Below the pieces are notes generated by a model. That model was given only the letters and a program-made list of their open reading frames with translations. It ran no database searches and was not told the DNA's origin. From Cryobacterium sp. PH31-AA6 (lineage in GTDB: Bacteria; Actinomycetota; Actinomycetes; Actinomycetales; Microbacteriaceae), in NCBI RefSeq assembly GCF_030063195.1, contig NZ_JASISS010000001.1:305828-369827 (forward strand): a stretch of 64,000 nucleotides of DNA. Reading direction: 5' to 3'. The position numbers and the translations under genes were made by a program. Numbering within the stretch: position 1 is the first letter of the stretch; the number at the start of each line of letters is the position of its first letter. Shown here one piece after another: positions 43,463 to 52,725 of this stretch.

Positions 43463-44533
43463 ATGAACGTTCCCCTCTACGCCTGGCTGCTGGTGTTCGG
43501 CGTGATCGCCGTGATGCTCGCCGTCGACCTGTTCGCCCATCGCAGCGCCCATTTGATCGGGGTGCGCGAGGCCGCGCTCTGGTCGGTGGTCTGGGTGCTC
43601 ATCGGCGTCGGCTTCGGGGCCGTGATCTGGAACACGGCCGGAGCCGAGTTTGGGCAGCAGTACTACGCCGGCTACCTGATCGAGAAGTCTCTCGCGGTGG
43701 ACAACGTCTTCGTCTGGGCGATCATCTTCGCCGCCTTCGCGGTGCCGCGCGAGTACCAGCATCGGGTGCTGTTCCTCGGCGTTCTGGGTGCGCTCGTGCT
43801 GCGCGGCGGCTTCATCGCCGCGGGCGCCGTGCTGATCGAGAACTTCTCCTGGATCCTCTACGTCTTCGCCGCGTTCCTGATCTATACGGGCTACCGCATG
43901 ATCCGGACTCGCAACGAACACGCGCACCCCGAGAAGTCGCCGGTGCTGCGACTCTTCCGCCGCTTCATCCCGATGACCGAGGCGTTCCACGGCCAGCGGT
44001 TCCTCGTGCGCAAGAACGGCGTCCTGCTGGCCACGCCGTTGCTGGCGGTCCTCGTGCTCGTCGAGGTGACCGATGTCGTCTTCGCCGTGGACTCCATCCC
44101 GGCGATCTTCGCCGTCACCAGCGAGCCGTTCATCGTCTTCACCGCCAACGCCTTCGCGATCCTGGGTCTCCGGGCGATGTATTTTCTGCTCGCCGACCTC
44201 ATGCACCGGTTCGTCTACCTCAAGATCGGCCTTTCGCTGGTGCTGGTCTGGGTGGGCATCAAGATGCTGCTGCTCGACGTCCTCTACATTCCGACGAACG
44301 TCTCCCTGGCTGTCATCGCGCTGATCATCGCGGTGTCGGTCGTGCTCAGCCTCCGGGCCACGCGAGGCCAGGGCCGCCGCGAGATCGAGGCCGTTCCCGC
44401 CGGCTCGTTCCGCGAAGCCACCCCCGACGAACTCGCCGAGATGGAGCCGGTCTGGCGCCGCCCGGCCCGCAGATCTGGCACGACGGCCGAGCAGAAGGCC
44501 GGACCGAAAAGGGAGAACGAGAACCAGCGATGA
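43463..44533 (+). CDS. TerC-family membrane protein (probable Mn2+ exporter), riboswitch-controlled
   Basis: A 356-residue integral membrane protein of the TerC/Alx family with about nine helices and the conserved acidic membrane motifs EKSLAVDNVFVW and DVVFAVDSIPAIFA. These proteins are linked to Mn2+ export and metalation of exported enzymes. ATG at 43463 follows GGAAGG. The leader is a yybP-ykoY riboswitch. The stop overlaps the start of a winged-helix gene (ATGA). A second TerC gene lies 1.2 kb downstream. Confidence 0.9.
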   Translation: MNVPLYAWLLVFGVIAVMLAVDLFAHRSAHLIGVREAALWSVVWVLIGVGFGAVIWNTAGAEFGQQYYAGYLIEKSLAVDNVFVWAIIFAAFAVPREYQHRVLFLGVLGALVLRGGFIAAGAVLIENFSWILYVFAAFLIYTGYRMIRTRNEHAHPEKSPVLRLFRRFIPMTEAFHGQRFLVRKNGVLLATPLLAVLVLVEVTDVVFAVDSIPAIFAVTSEPFIVFTANAFAILGLRAMYFLLADLMHRFVYLKIGLSLVLVWVGIKMLLLDVLYIPTNVSLAVIALIIAVSVVLSLRATRGQGRREIEAVPAGSFREATPDELAEMEPVWRRPARRSGTTAEQKAGPKRENENQR

Positions 44534-44877
44534 CCGATTCGATCACCGAGCCGCCGACGCCGGAGACGGATGCCCCCGTCAAACCGTGGACGTTCCTCAC
44601 CCACCACGCGCATCTGCTCCTCGCCATCGCGGAAAACCCCGATGCGCGGGTGCAGGAGCTCGCCGACACGGTGGGGGTGTCGCCCCGGGCGGCGCTGAGC
44701 ATCATCGCGGACCTGGTCGAGGCCGGGTACATCCGCCGCGAACGGGTGGGGCGGCGCAACCACTACAGCATCGAGCGGAACCGGCCGTTCCGGCATCCGT
44801 CGACCGCGGCGCACAGCGTCGACGAGATGATCGCCGTGTTCGGCACGTTCGCGCCCGTGCCGCCGGGCAAGGACTGA
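44530..44877 (+). CDS. Winged-helix DNA-binding protein coupled to terC
   Basis: A 115-residue MarR/ArsR-like winged-helix protein: LADTVGVSPRAALSIIADLVEAGYIRRERVGRRNHYSIE forms the recognition helix and wing, with a short acidic N-terminus and a C-terminal dimer-like helix. Homologues are annotated as transcriptional regulators without known targets. Its ATG overlaps the terC stop, so it is expressed only through the Mn2+ riboswitch transcript. The long frame from 43456 is the out-of-frame shadow of terC. Confidence 0.8.
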   Translation: MTDSITEPPTPETDAPVKPWTFLTHHAHLLLAIAENPDARVQELADTVGVSPRAALSIIADLVEAGYIRRERVGRRNHYSIERNRPFRHPSTAAHSVDEMIAVFGTFAPVPPGKD

Positions 44878-44889
44878 GTGCGGCGCAGG

Positions 44890-45582
44890 TCAGGCCGCGG
44901 GCTCGGTTGCGAGGACACGCGGTCGGAAGCGGCTTGTGGCGATCGCGGCGGCGGCGAGGCCGCTGATGAAGGCAGCGATGCCGAGCACGTAGAGGGCCAC
45001 GGCTGTCGCGCCGCCGGGCTGGGCAGGGTCGAGGAACGGGTAGGTGTAGAAGCCGGTCAGCGTTCCTCGCAGCAGCGCGTAGACCACCCAGAGAACCGGG
45101 TAGATCAGGGTGTATCCGAAACGCTTCCAGGCCAGGGCCGGTCGCCCCGGCGAGAGGATCCAGTCCAGGGTGAGGAAGATCGGCGCCCACACGTGGAGTA
45201 CCTCGTTGGGCCAGCCGACCCCGATGAACCCGTCGGAGACGACATTGCGCAGCAGCGCGTTGTAGACCACTCCGGTGACGACCGCGTAGGTGAGCACCGA
45301 CATCCGTACCCCGGTGAGGAGTTGGGGATCGAGGGGACGCCGCAGGGCGAGGGAACCGCCCACGAGCAGCACGACCACGTTCATCAGGCTCGACTGGATC
45401 GTGAAGTAGCCGAAGTACTCGGTGGCCACGAAGGCGTCGTTCCAGAGCTGGTCGGTGATCTGCGTGGCGATGCTCGCGAACAGCAGCAGACCCATGCCAA
45501 TCCGCAGCAGCCCGGAGAGGCGTCGGAGGGTGGAAGGCGATGGTGAGTCGGAGGCCACCGTAGGAATCGCTGTTGAAGTCAC
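44890..45582 (-). CDS. Pr6Pr-family membrane protein
   Basis: A membrane protein of about 230 residues with six hydrophobic segments, matching Pr6Pr/FAR-17a-like proteins (GWPNEVLHVWAPIFLTLDWILSPGR, LIYPVLWVVYALLRG, FYTYPFLDP). Function is not established. The frame extends to a TTG at 45639; GTG at 45582 is preferred because a TATTCT box lies six bases upstream (leaderless). The first helix begins near residue 20 of this shorter form. It is convergent with the winged-helix gene. Confidence 0.78.
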   Translation of the reverse strand: MTSTAIPTVASDSPSPSTLRRLSGLLRIGMGLLLFASIATQITDQLWNDAFVATEYFGYFTIQSSLMNVVVLLVGGSLALRRPLDPQLLTGVRMSVLTYAVVTGVVYNALLRNVVSDGFIGVGWPNEVLHVWAPIFLTLDWILSPGRPALAWKRFGYTLIYPVLWVVYALLRGTLTGFYTYPFLDPAQPGGATAVALYVLGIAAFISGLAAAAIATSRFRPRVLATEPAA

Positions 45583-45588
45583 TGGAAA

Positions 45589-45594
45589 AGAATA
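45589..45594 (-). promoter_or_regulatory. Leaderless -10 box of Pr6Pr gene
   Basis: TATTCT on the minus strand, six bases before the GTG at 45582. Confidence 0.45.
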
Positions 45595-45734
45595 GTGCTG
45601 CCGAACTGGGGAATCAGCGGGGCAGGCCGCTCGCTTCAACGCCCCTGAAGTAAAGTCACCGAAGCACCTACGTGATCCCCATCAGCGGGGCCACGCCGAT
45701 AATCCTCACTGAGGACACGACAGGAAGGTCACCG

Positions 45735-46757
45735 TTGCTGGACGTAACTGCGCTCCGCTGGACGCTCACGATTGCACTCATTCTGGGTCTGCTCGCGCTA
45801 GACCTGGGCCTGGCCATCGCCCGGCCGCACGTTGTCAGGTTTCGCGAGGCCGCACTCTCGTCGGTGCTGTACATCATGGTCGCGATCCTGTTCGGCCTCG
45901 TTTTCGCGGCACAGGTGGGCTGGGGCTTCGGCGCGGAATACTTCGCCGGCTACATCGTTGAGAAGAGCCTGTCCATCGACAACCTTTTCGTCTTCGTGAT
46001 CATCATGTCAACCTTCGCCGTTCCGGAAAAATACCAGCAGAAGGTCCTCATCTTCGGGATCCTGCTGGCACTCGTTCTTCGGGCGATTTTCATCGCGCTG
46101 GGTGCAGCCCTGCTCTCGCTGTTCTCATTCATGTTCCTGATCTTCGGGCTGGTGCTAATCTTCACGGCCGTCCAGCTGTACCGGCACCGCAACGTCGACC
46201 CCGACGTACAGGACAACGTGCTGGTCCGGGTGGCCCGTCGTGGGCTGAGAGTCACCGACGACTATGTCGGCGGGCGGATGTTCACGCGAAGCGCCGGCCG
46301 CCGCGCGGTGACACCGCTTTTCATCGTGCTGATCGCGATCGGCAGCACCGATCTTCTGTTCGCACTCGACTCGATCCCGGCGATCTTCGGAATCACCGAC
46401 CAGGCGTACATCGTCTTCACGGCCAACGCCTTCGCGCTGCTCGGGCTCAGGGCTCTGTTCTTTCTCGTCAAGGGGCTCCTCGACCGGCTGGTCTACCTGT
46501 CAACCGGGCTGTCCCTGATTCTGGCCTTCATCGGCGTGAAACTTGTTCTGCACTGGGGACACGGCCTTGACGACCGAGTGCCGGAGATCAGCACCAATCT
46601 CAGCCTCATCGTCATCGGTGTGGTCTTGACCGTGACCACGATTGCCAGCCTGATCAAGACCCGCCGGGATCCCGCGGCACGAGCTCATGCCGGCTCGCTG
46701 CGAGCAGCGGATCGGCCGGATTCTGAACCGACGAAGCGGCCCGGCTCAGAAGCCTAG
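45735..46757 (+). CDS. Second TerC-family membrane protein
   Basis: A 340-residue TerC/Alx-type protein with EKSLSIDNLFVFV and DLLFALDSIPAIFG, the same membrane motifs as the first copy. TTG at 45735 has GGAAGG six bases upstream; a GTG at 45672 is open but has no ribosome site. The leader has two small hairpins but not the riboswitch motifs. Its TAG stop overlaps the TAG of the convergent ABC ATPase. Confidence 0.88.
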   Translation: MLDVTALRWTLTIALILGLLALDLGLAIARPHVVRFREAALSSVLYIMVAILFGLVFAAQVGWGFGAEYFAGYIVEKSLSIDNLFVFVIIMSTFAVPEKYQQKVLIFGILLALVLRAIFIALGAALLSLFSFMFLIFGLVLIFTAVQLYRHRNVDPDVQDNVLVRVARRGLRVTDDYVGGRMFTRSAGRRAVTPLFIVLIAIGSTDLLFALDSIPAIFGITDQAYIVFTANAFALLGLRALFFLVKGLLDRLVYLSTGLSLILAFIGVKLVLHWGHGLDDRVPEISTNLSLIVIGVVLTVTTIASLIKTRRDPAARAHAGSLRAADRPDSEPTKRPGSEA

Positions 46758-47569
46758 AAGGGGAAGAGCAGCCGGTGCAGGAACTGGCGGGTGCGTTCCT
46801 GTTTCGGGTCGCGCAGAACCTGCTTCGGATCGCCGTGCTCGACGATCCTGCCGCCGTCGACGAACGCGATCTCAGTTGCCACTTCCCGGGCAAATTCAAG
46901 TTCGTGGGTGACGATCACCATGCTCCAGCCCTCCACGGCCAGTTCCTTGATCAGGCGCAGCACGTCGCCGACGAGTTCCGGGTCGAGCGACGAGGTGGGC
47001 TCGTCGAAGAGCAGCAGTTGCGGCCGCAGGGCGAGCGCGCGCACGATGCCCACGCGCTGCTGCTGGCCGCCGGAGAGCTCGAACGGGTAACTGTCCTTCT
47101 TGGCGGTGAGGCCCACCCTCTCGAGCAGCGCGAGCGCCTCCGCCTCGACCTCGGCCTTCGGGCGCCGCTGCACGATCACGGGTCCCTCCACAACGTTCTC
47201 CAGCACGGTCTTGTGCGGGAACAGATTGTAGTGCTGGAAGACCATCGCCGATCGGTCGCGCAGGGCCGAGAGATGATTCCTCGTCGGTGCGGTGGCGAAG
47301 TCGACGGACAACTCGCCGGCCAGGTCGATCGTGCCGCCGTCGGCCAGCTCCAGGCCGTTCAGGCAACGCAGAATGGTGGTCTTGCCCGAACCCGAGGGTC
47401 CGATCAGGGCAAGTACCTGGCCGCGGGCCACCGTGAGGTCGATGGACTGCAGAACCTGGTTCGGACCGAAACTCTTCTGCAGTCCCCGCACGCGGAGCAG
47501 GGCTTCGGCGGCCGGCGCACCACCCGGGGCGGTCGAGTCAGTGCCCTCAGGCCGGTCAGTGGGCGACAT
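46754..47569 (-). CDS. Polar amino-acid ABC transporter ATP-binding protein
   Basis: A 271-residue ABC ATPase: Walker A IGPSGSGKTTILRCLN, Q-loop in VFQHYNLFPHKT, signature LSGGQQQRV, Walker B LLLFDEPTSSLDPEL and His-loop VTHELEFA. This is the GlnQ/HisP/ArtP type for polar amino acids. ATG at 47569 lies within the permease 3' end (14-base overlap). The operon order is binding protein, permease, ATPase. Confidence 0.9.
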   Translation of the reverse strand: MSPTDRPEGTDSTAPGGAPAAEALLRVRGLQKSFGPNQVLQSIDLTVARGQVLALIGPSGSGKTTILRCLNGLELADGGTIDLAGELSVDFATAPTRNHLSALRDRSAMVFQHYNLFPHKTVLENVVEGPVIVQRRPKAEVEAEALALLERVGLTAKKDSYPFELSGGQQQRVGIVRALALRPQLLLFDEPTSSLDPELVGDVLRLIKELAVEGWSMVIVTHELEFAREVATEIAFVDGGRIVEHGDPKQVLRDPKQERTRQFLHRLLFPF

Positions 47570-48224
47570 AACGGTCCAATCGCTTCTCGAGCACGCCCTG
47601 CACCGAGGAGAGGGCAAGGCAGATCACCCAGTAGACCAGGGCGGCCTCGAGGTAGAGCAGCATGAACTCCTGGCTGAACGCGGCCACCTGCTGCGCCTGG
47701 CGGAAGAGCTCGGTGACCAGGATCAGCGAGGCGAGAGAGGTGTCCTTGACCAGGCTGATGAAGGTATTCGAGAGGGGAGGGACGGAAACCCTGGCGGCCT
47801 GGGGCAGGATGATCCGGGTCAGAGCCCGCCGGTGGGACATGCCGATCATGTACGCCGCCTCCCATTGCCCCTTGGGCACGGAGAGGATCGCGGCGCGGAT
47901 CACCTCGGCGGCATACCCGCCGACGTTGATCGAGAATGCGAACACCGCGCTCGGCCACGGGTCGATCACCACCCCGAGTGACGGCAGCCCGTAGAAGATC
48001 ACGAAGAGCTGAACCAGGAGCGGGGTACCCCGCACGATCGAGATGTACACCCGGGCCGTCCAGGAGAGCCACCGTCTCCGGGACAGCCGCATCAGGGCCA
48101 GGAGGAGGGCCAGCACGAGACCCACCGCGAACGACACCAGGGCGAGCGGGATCGTCCCGGTCAGGGCGCCGAGCACGATCGGTCCGAGGGAACTCAGAAA
48201 CAGGTCCCACGTGGCTTGGTTCAT
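47556..48224 (-). CDS. Amino-acid ABC transporter permease
   Basis: A 222-residue permease of the HisM/GlnP family with about five helices and the EAA loop (YAAEVIRAAILSVPKGQWEAAYMIG...ILPQAARVSVPPL). It forms the membrane channel with the downstream ATPase and upstream binding protein. ATG at 48224. Confidence 0.92.
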   Translation of the reverse strand: MNQATWDLFLSSLGPIVLGALTGTIPLALVSFAVGLVLALLLALMRLSRRRWLSWTARVYISIVRGTPLLVQLFVIFYGLPSLGVVIDPWPSAVFAFSINVGGYAAEVIRAAILSVPKGQWEAAYMIGMSHRRALTRIILPQAARVSVPPLSNTFISLVKDTSLASLILVTELFRQAQQVAAFSQEFMLLYLEAALVYWVICLALSSVQGVLEKRLDRYVAH

Positions 48225-48278
48225 ACGGAGTAGTCCGGTATCTCGGTCGAGGCTGACTGGTGTCGGCGCAAACTCAGG

Positions 48279-49094
48279 CTACTGGGAGACGTCCGCCCCG
48301 AAGTACGTGTCGGAGATGCTCGCCAGGGTGCCGTCGGTGCGGAGTTCCTCGAGCGCCTTGTCGACGGCGTCCGCGAGTGCGGTGCTGCCCTTCGCGAAGG
48401 CGAACGCGCTCTCGGACTGGTCCGTGGTGGTCGCGGCAACCTTGAGCCCGGCCGCGCCGGTCTGCTTCTTGTAGTCGAGGTAGGTGAGCTTGTCGTTCAC
48501 CGTGGCATCCACCCGTCCCTGCTCGACGAGGGCGACCGACTGGGCCCAGCCCTCGACCGCCTGCACGTTCGCGCCGCTCTCGGTGGCGAGGGCGTTCCAG
48601 TTGCTGGTCAGCGACTGCGCGCTGGTCTTGCCGGCCAGGGTCGCGAAAGAGGTGATCGCGGTGTTGTCGCTCTTCACGACGATGACCCCGGAGGAGTAGG
48701 TGTACGGGGTCGAGAAGGTGTACTTCGCGGTGCGCTCCGGGGTGATCGACACCTGGTTGGCGATGACGTCGAACCGGCCGGCCTCGAGACCGGCGAAGAT
48801 GCCGTCCCACTGGGTCTCCTCGAACTTGGCCTTGACGCCCAGCTTCGCGGCGACCGCCTCGGCGACCTCGACGTCGTAGCCGGTCAGGGGGCCGGAGCCC
48901 TCGCTGTGGAAGGAGAACGGGCGGTAGGTGCCCTCGGTGCCGATGGTGAGCGTGCCGGACTCCTTCACCGAGGAGAGCGAGGTGTCGCCGCCGGTCGAGG
49001 CCGTCTGATCCTGTCCGGACCCGCCGGCCGAGCAGCCGGCCAGTGCGATCGCCGTCGCTGTGAAGAGAACCGCCGAGATGATCTTGAGCTTCAT
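48279..49094 (-). CDS. Amino-acid ABC transporter substrate-binding lipoprotein
   Basis: A 271-residue family 3 solute-binding protein: signal peptide with lipobox IALAGCSAG, then LTIGTEGTYRPFSFHSE and GYDVEVAEAVAAKLG, WDGIFAGLEAGRFDVIANQVSIT. It binds a polar amino acid (cystine or glutamine-type; substrate unknown). It lies 54 bases upstream of the permease. Confidence 0.92.
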   Translation of the reverse strand: MKLKIISAVLFTATAIALAGCSAGGSGQDQTASTGGDTSLSSVKESGTLTIGTEGTYRPFSFHSEGSGPLTGYDVEVAEAVAAKLGVKAKFEETQWDGIFAGLEAGRFDVIANQVSITPERTAKYTFSTPYTYSSGVIVVKSDNTAITSFATLAGKTSAQSLTSNWNALATESGANVQAVEGWAQSVALVEQGRVDATVNDKLTYLDYKKQTGAAGLKVAATTTDQSESAFAFAKGSTALADAVDKALEELRTDGTLASISDTYFGADVSQ

Positions 49095-49275
49095 TTTTTC
49101 TGGCCTAACCGGGATGCGGGTGGGAACGTCAGGATGGCGACGGTCCGTTGTGACGAGATCACAGGATGCTGGATCTCCAGGGCGCTCGAAGGCGACGCCC
49201 GAAGACTAACAAGGGCGCGGCGGTCCCTGGTATTCCCGTGACGCGAGGTTACTCGCACGGATCCCGTCAACGGTC

Positions 49276-49327
49276 AACGCCCCGTCGGGGTTGCGGACCC
49301 CGATGCAGGGTTCGGCCCCGGGGCGTT
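49276..49327 (-). terminator. Structured hairpin after the agmatinase-family gene
   Basis: AACGCCCCG (49276-49284) pairs with CGGGGCGTT (49319-49327) around inner GC arms. It lies just past the agmatinase-family stop at 49346, within a 250-base gap that otherwise holds only the upstream region of the binding-protein gene. Confidence 0.5.
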
Positions 49328-49345
49328 CCCGCTGCACGTCGTCCG

Positions 49346-50314
49346 TTAGGCCGACGGCACCGCTTCCGCCGACGGCGTCATGGCCGAGATGATCTCGTAG
49401 GCGACGTGGGAGGCGGCGACGGCCGTGATCTGCGCGTGGTCGTAGGCCGGGGCGACCTCGACGACGTCGGCGCCGACGAGGTTCACGCCGCGCAGGGCGC
49501 GGATCATCGCGAGCAGCTCCCGGCTGGTCATGCCGCCGGCCTCCGGTGTACCGGTGCCCGGCGCGTGCGCGGGGTCGAGCACGTCGATGTCGATCGAGAG
49601 GTAGACGGGCCGGTCGCCGAGGCGGGCGAGCATCCGTTCGATCGCGCGGGGGAGACCCTCGGTCTCGAACTCGTGGCTGGCGATGATCGCGAAGCCGAGG
49701 CGCTCGTCGTCGCGGAGGTCGTTCCGGGAGTAGAGCGGGCCGCGGATGCCGACGTGCAGGCTCGCCGTGAGGTCGATCAGGCCCTCCTCCGACGCCCGGC
49801 GGAACGGCGTGCCGTGGGTGACCGGGGCGCCGAAGTAGGTGTCCCAGGTGTCGAGGTGTGCGTCGAAGTGCAGCACCGCCACCGGGCCGTGCCGTTCGGC
49901 GACGACCCGCAACAGCGGAAGGGCGATCGTGTGGTCGCCGCCGATGACGACGAGGCGCTTGCCGTCCGCCGAAAGCTCGGTCGCTGCCGCCTGGATCTGG
50001 GCGACGGCCTCGGTGAGGTTGAACGGGTTGGCCGCGATGTCCCCGGCGTCGACGACCTGCTGGCTGGAGAACGGCTCGACGTCCTGCACCGGGTTGTACG
50101 GGCGCAGCAGGCGGGAGGCCTCGCGCACGTGCGCCGGGCCGAAGCGGGCGCCCGGACGGTAGCTGACCCCGGAGTCGAACGGAACGCCGACCACGGCGAT
50201 GTCGGCGCGCTTCACGTCTTCGAGGCGGGGGAGCCGGGCGAAGGTGGCGATCCCGGCGTAGCGCGGGACGAGGCTGGCGTCGACCGGACCGATGGGCGTG
50301 TCTCCATTGACCAT
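49346..50314 (-). CDS. speB: Agmatinase (ureohydrolase family)
   Basis: A 322-residue ureohydrolase. Metal-binding motifs [15 protein letters not shown] and [19 protein letters not shown] are intact for a binuclear Mn2+ site. Agmatinase (agmatine to putrescine plus urea) is most likely; guanidinobutyrase is an alternative. ATG at 50314 follows AGGA by about seven bases. It needs Mn2+, which links it loosely to the TerC genes nearby. Confidence 0.82.
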   Translation of the reverse strand: MVNGDTPIGPVDASLVPRYAGIATFARLPRLEDVKRADIAVVGVPFDSGVSYRPGARFGPAHVREASRLLRPYNPVQDVEPFSSQQVVDAGDIAANPFNLTEAVAQIQAAATELSADGKRLVVIGGDHTIALPLLRVVAERHGPVAVLHFDAHLDTWDTYFGAPVTHGTPFRRASEEGLIDLTASLHVGIRGPLYSRNDLRDDERLGFAIIASHEFETEGLPRAIERMLARLGDRPVYLSIDIDVLDPAHAPGTGTPEAGGMTSRELLAMIRALRGVNLVGADVVEVAPAYDHAQITAVAASHVAYEIISAMTPSAEAVPSA

Positions 50315-50443
50315 GGGGGTTCCTTGCTTGTCAGACGGACGGTGTAGCACTCTGGCGCAATTAAAAGTGTCTCAGAGGCAATATGGGGTGTGGATCGAGT
50401 CTGTGGGCCGAACCGGCCGTTGTCAAGGTCGTGCGGGCGACGG

Positions 50444-52642
50444 TCAGGACCGGAGGGCCAGCGCGAACGGCAGCACCGAGGCCACGCCCTGCCGGCGGAG
50501 CAGGCGCCCGGCCACGGTGAGGGTCCAGCGACTGTCGGCGAGGTCGTCGACGAGCAGCACGGGCCGTCCGGCGAACGCGGCCAGCGCGTCCGCGAGTTCC
50601 GGCCCGACCGCGAACCGGTCCCAGACCGACGACAACCGGTAGGCGCTGTTGCCGCCGGGGGTGCCGACCGGGCCCCCGCCGACGAGGTCGAGCGAGCCCA
50701 GCAGGGGGAGGCGACCGGCGTCGGCGAACGCGCGCGCGACCGACTCGACCAATAGCGGATGCCGCCGTGACGGAATGCTGACCACCGCGGCCGGCCGTTC
50801 GTCCCAGTCCCAGTCGGCCAACACCCGGAAACACGCGGCCGTCATGGCCGCGCTCGCCGGGGCATCCGGGGCGTCCGACGCGAACACGTCGCGCAACGGT
50901 CCGCCCCAACCGAGGTCGGTCAGTCGGGCGAGGGCGCGGCCGCTGGACAGGCGTTCACCCGGGGGGATGTTGCCACGCACGTCCACGCCGAGGCTCGCCA
51001 CCCCGGTGGGCCACTGCGCCCGTGGTTCGAGGGCGACGCCGACCCGGTCGAGCGATGCGGCGGCCGCGGCGGCGGCCTCGTCGGCGACCCCGGACGGGTA
51101 CCAGGCCGCCGTGCAGTTGTCGCATCTCCCGCAGGGAACGGCGGTCTCATCGTCGAGGGCCCGCTGCAGGAACTCCATCCGGCAGGCGGTGGTGCGTTCG
51201 TAGTCGATCATCGCCTGCTGTTCGCTCAGCCTGGCCGCGGCGATTCGCTCGTACCGCTCCTCGTCGTAGACCCAGGGCCGGCCGGTCGCGACCCAGCCGC
51301 CCTTGACCCGGCGCACGGCTCCGTCAACGTCGAGCACCTTGAGCAGCAGTTCGAGCGGGGAGCGTTTGAGATCGACCCGTGCCTCGAGGGCAGGGGTGGA
51401 GAGCGGTGCGCCGCCGTGGACGGCGAGGGCGCCGAGCACGGCCTCCGCCTTGTTCCGGCTCGGCATCGACGAGGTGGCGAAGTACTGCCAGATGGCCTCG
51501 TCCTCGACCCCGGGCAGCAGGAGCACATCGGCGTTCGCGGTGGCGCGCCCGGCGCGGCCGACCTGCTGGTAGTAGGCGACGGGGGAGCTGGGTGCGCCGA
51601 GGTGCACCACGAAACCGAGGTCGGGTTTGTCGAAGCCCATCCCGAGCGCGCTCGTGGCGACGAGGGCCTTGACCTCGTTGCGCTTGAGCATTCCCTCCGA
51701 TTCCTCTCGTTCGGCGGTGTCGGTCTGCCCGGTGTACGCCCGCACCGGATGCCCGGCCTCGCGCAGCATCCGGGCGGTGTCCTCGGCCGCGGAGACGGTG
51801 AGCGCGTAGATGATGCCGCTGCCGGGCAGCTCGGCCAGGTGGCTGAGCAGCCAGGCCAGCCTGGCCCGGGAATCCGGGAGTCGGAGCACGCCGAGGCGCA
51901 GCGAGGCCCTGGCCAGTGGTCCGCGGATGGTGATGACCTCCGCGGCCCCGCCGCCCCCGCCCCCGTCGGTGGTCGAGTTGCCGGTGGTCGAGCCTGTCGA
52001 GACCAACCCGCGCGACTCCCCACCGCCCGCCCCGACCCCGACCTGCTCGGCGACATCCGTGACGACCCGACTGTTGGCGGTCGCAGTGGTGGCCAGCACC
52101 GGCACTCCGGCCGGCATCTCGGCGATCAGGTCGCGCAGGCGCCGGTAGTCGGGGCGGAAGTCGTGGCCCCAGTCGGAGATGCAGTGCGCCTCATCGACAA
52201 CGAGCAGGCCGACCCTGGCGATCAAGGCGGGGAGCTGCTCGTCACGGAACGAGGGGTTGTTCAGCCGTTCCGGGGAGACCAGCAGCACGTCGACCTCGTC
52301 GTCCCTGAGCTTCTGCAGCACCTCGGTCCACTCGTGGGCGTTGGAGGAGTTGATCGACACCGCGCGCACCCCGGCGCGGGCGGCGGCGGCCACCTGGTCG
52401 CGCATCAGGGCGAGCAGCGGCGAGACCAGGATGGTCGGTCCCGCGCCCTGGCGGCGCAGCAGCAGGGTCGCCACGAAGTACACGGCGGACTTGCCCCAGC
52501 CGGTGCGCTGCACCACGAGCGCACGTTTGCGCGCGTCGACCAGGGTCTCGATGGCCTCGAACTGACCCTCGTGGAAGTCGGCGTCATCGCGCCCGACCAG
52601 GCTGCGCAGAATCTCACGGGCGGCGGCGCGGGTATCGGTCAT
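50444..52642 (-). CDS. RecQ-family helicase with C-terminal phosphoribosyltransferase-like domain
   Basis: A 732-residue protein. Residues ~1-350 are a RecQ core: QRTGWGKSAVYF (motif I, near 47), DEAHCISDWGHDFRPDYRRL (near 150), GRAGR. A zinc cluster (CGRCDNC, near 507) follows. The last ~120 residues resemble a phosphoribosyltransferase (VVSIPSRRHPLL; VLLVDDLADSRWT near 697), as in ComF-like proteins. The active-site loop DDxxDSxxT is largely kept. It unwinds DNA; the role of the C-terminal domain is unknown. ATG 52642; frame upstream is rejected. Confidence 0.85.
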   Translation of the reverse strand: MTDTRAAAREILRSLVGRDDADFHEGQFEAIETLVDARKRALVVQRTGWGKSAVYFVATLLLRRQGAGPTILVSPLLALMRDQVAAAARAGVRAVSINSSNAHEWTEVLQKLRDDEVDVLLVSPERLNNPSFRDEQLPALIARVGLLVVDEAHCISDWGHDFRPDYRRLRDLIAEMPAGVPVLATTATANSRVVTDVAEQVGVGAGGGESRGLVSTGSTTGNSTTDGGGGGGAAEVITIRGPLARASLRLGVLRLPDSRARLAWLLSHLAELPGSGIIYALTVSAAEDTARMLREAGHPVRAYTGQTDTAEREESEGMLKRNEVKALVATSALGMGFDKPDLGFVVHLGAPSSPVAYYQQVGRAGRATANADVLLLPGVEDEAIWQYFATSSMPSRNKAEAVLGALAVHGGAPLSTPALEARVDLKRSPLELLLKVLDVDGAVRRVKGGWVATGRPWVYDEERYERIAAARLSEQQAMIDYERTTACRMEFLQRALDDETAVPCGRCDNCTAAWYPSGVADEAAAAAAASLDRVGVALEPRAQWPTGVASLGVDVRGNIPPGERLSSGRALARLTDLGWGGPLRDVFASDAPDAPASAAMTAACFRVLADWDWDERPAAVVSIPSRRHPLLVESVARAFADAGRLPLLGSLDLVGGGPVGTPGGNSAYRLSSVWDRFAVGPELADALAAFAGRPVLLVDDLADSRWTLTVAGRLLRRQGVASVLPFALALRS

Positions 52643-52725
52643 CCGCCCAGCCTTGCAGACGCGGGTGACAGTGCGCCGGGCGCCGTGCCGATTGCCGAGT
52701 TGAGCATCCGTCGCGGCGCACCTTC

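Noticed and set aside
45640..45734. Second yybP-ykoY riboswitch before the second terC gene
   Set aside because: The GGGGAGTA and AGACC strands are missing; only unrelated small hairpins are visible.
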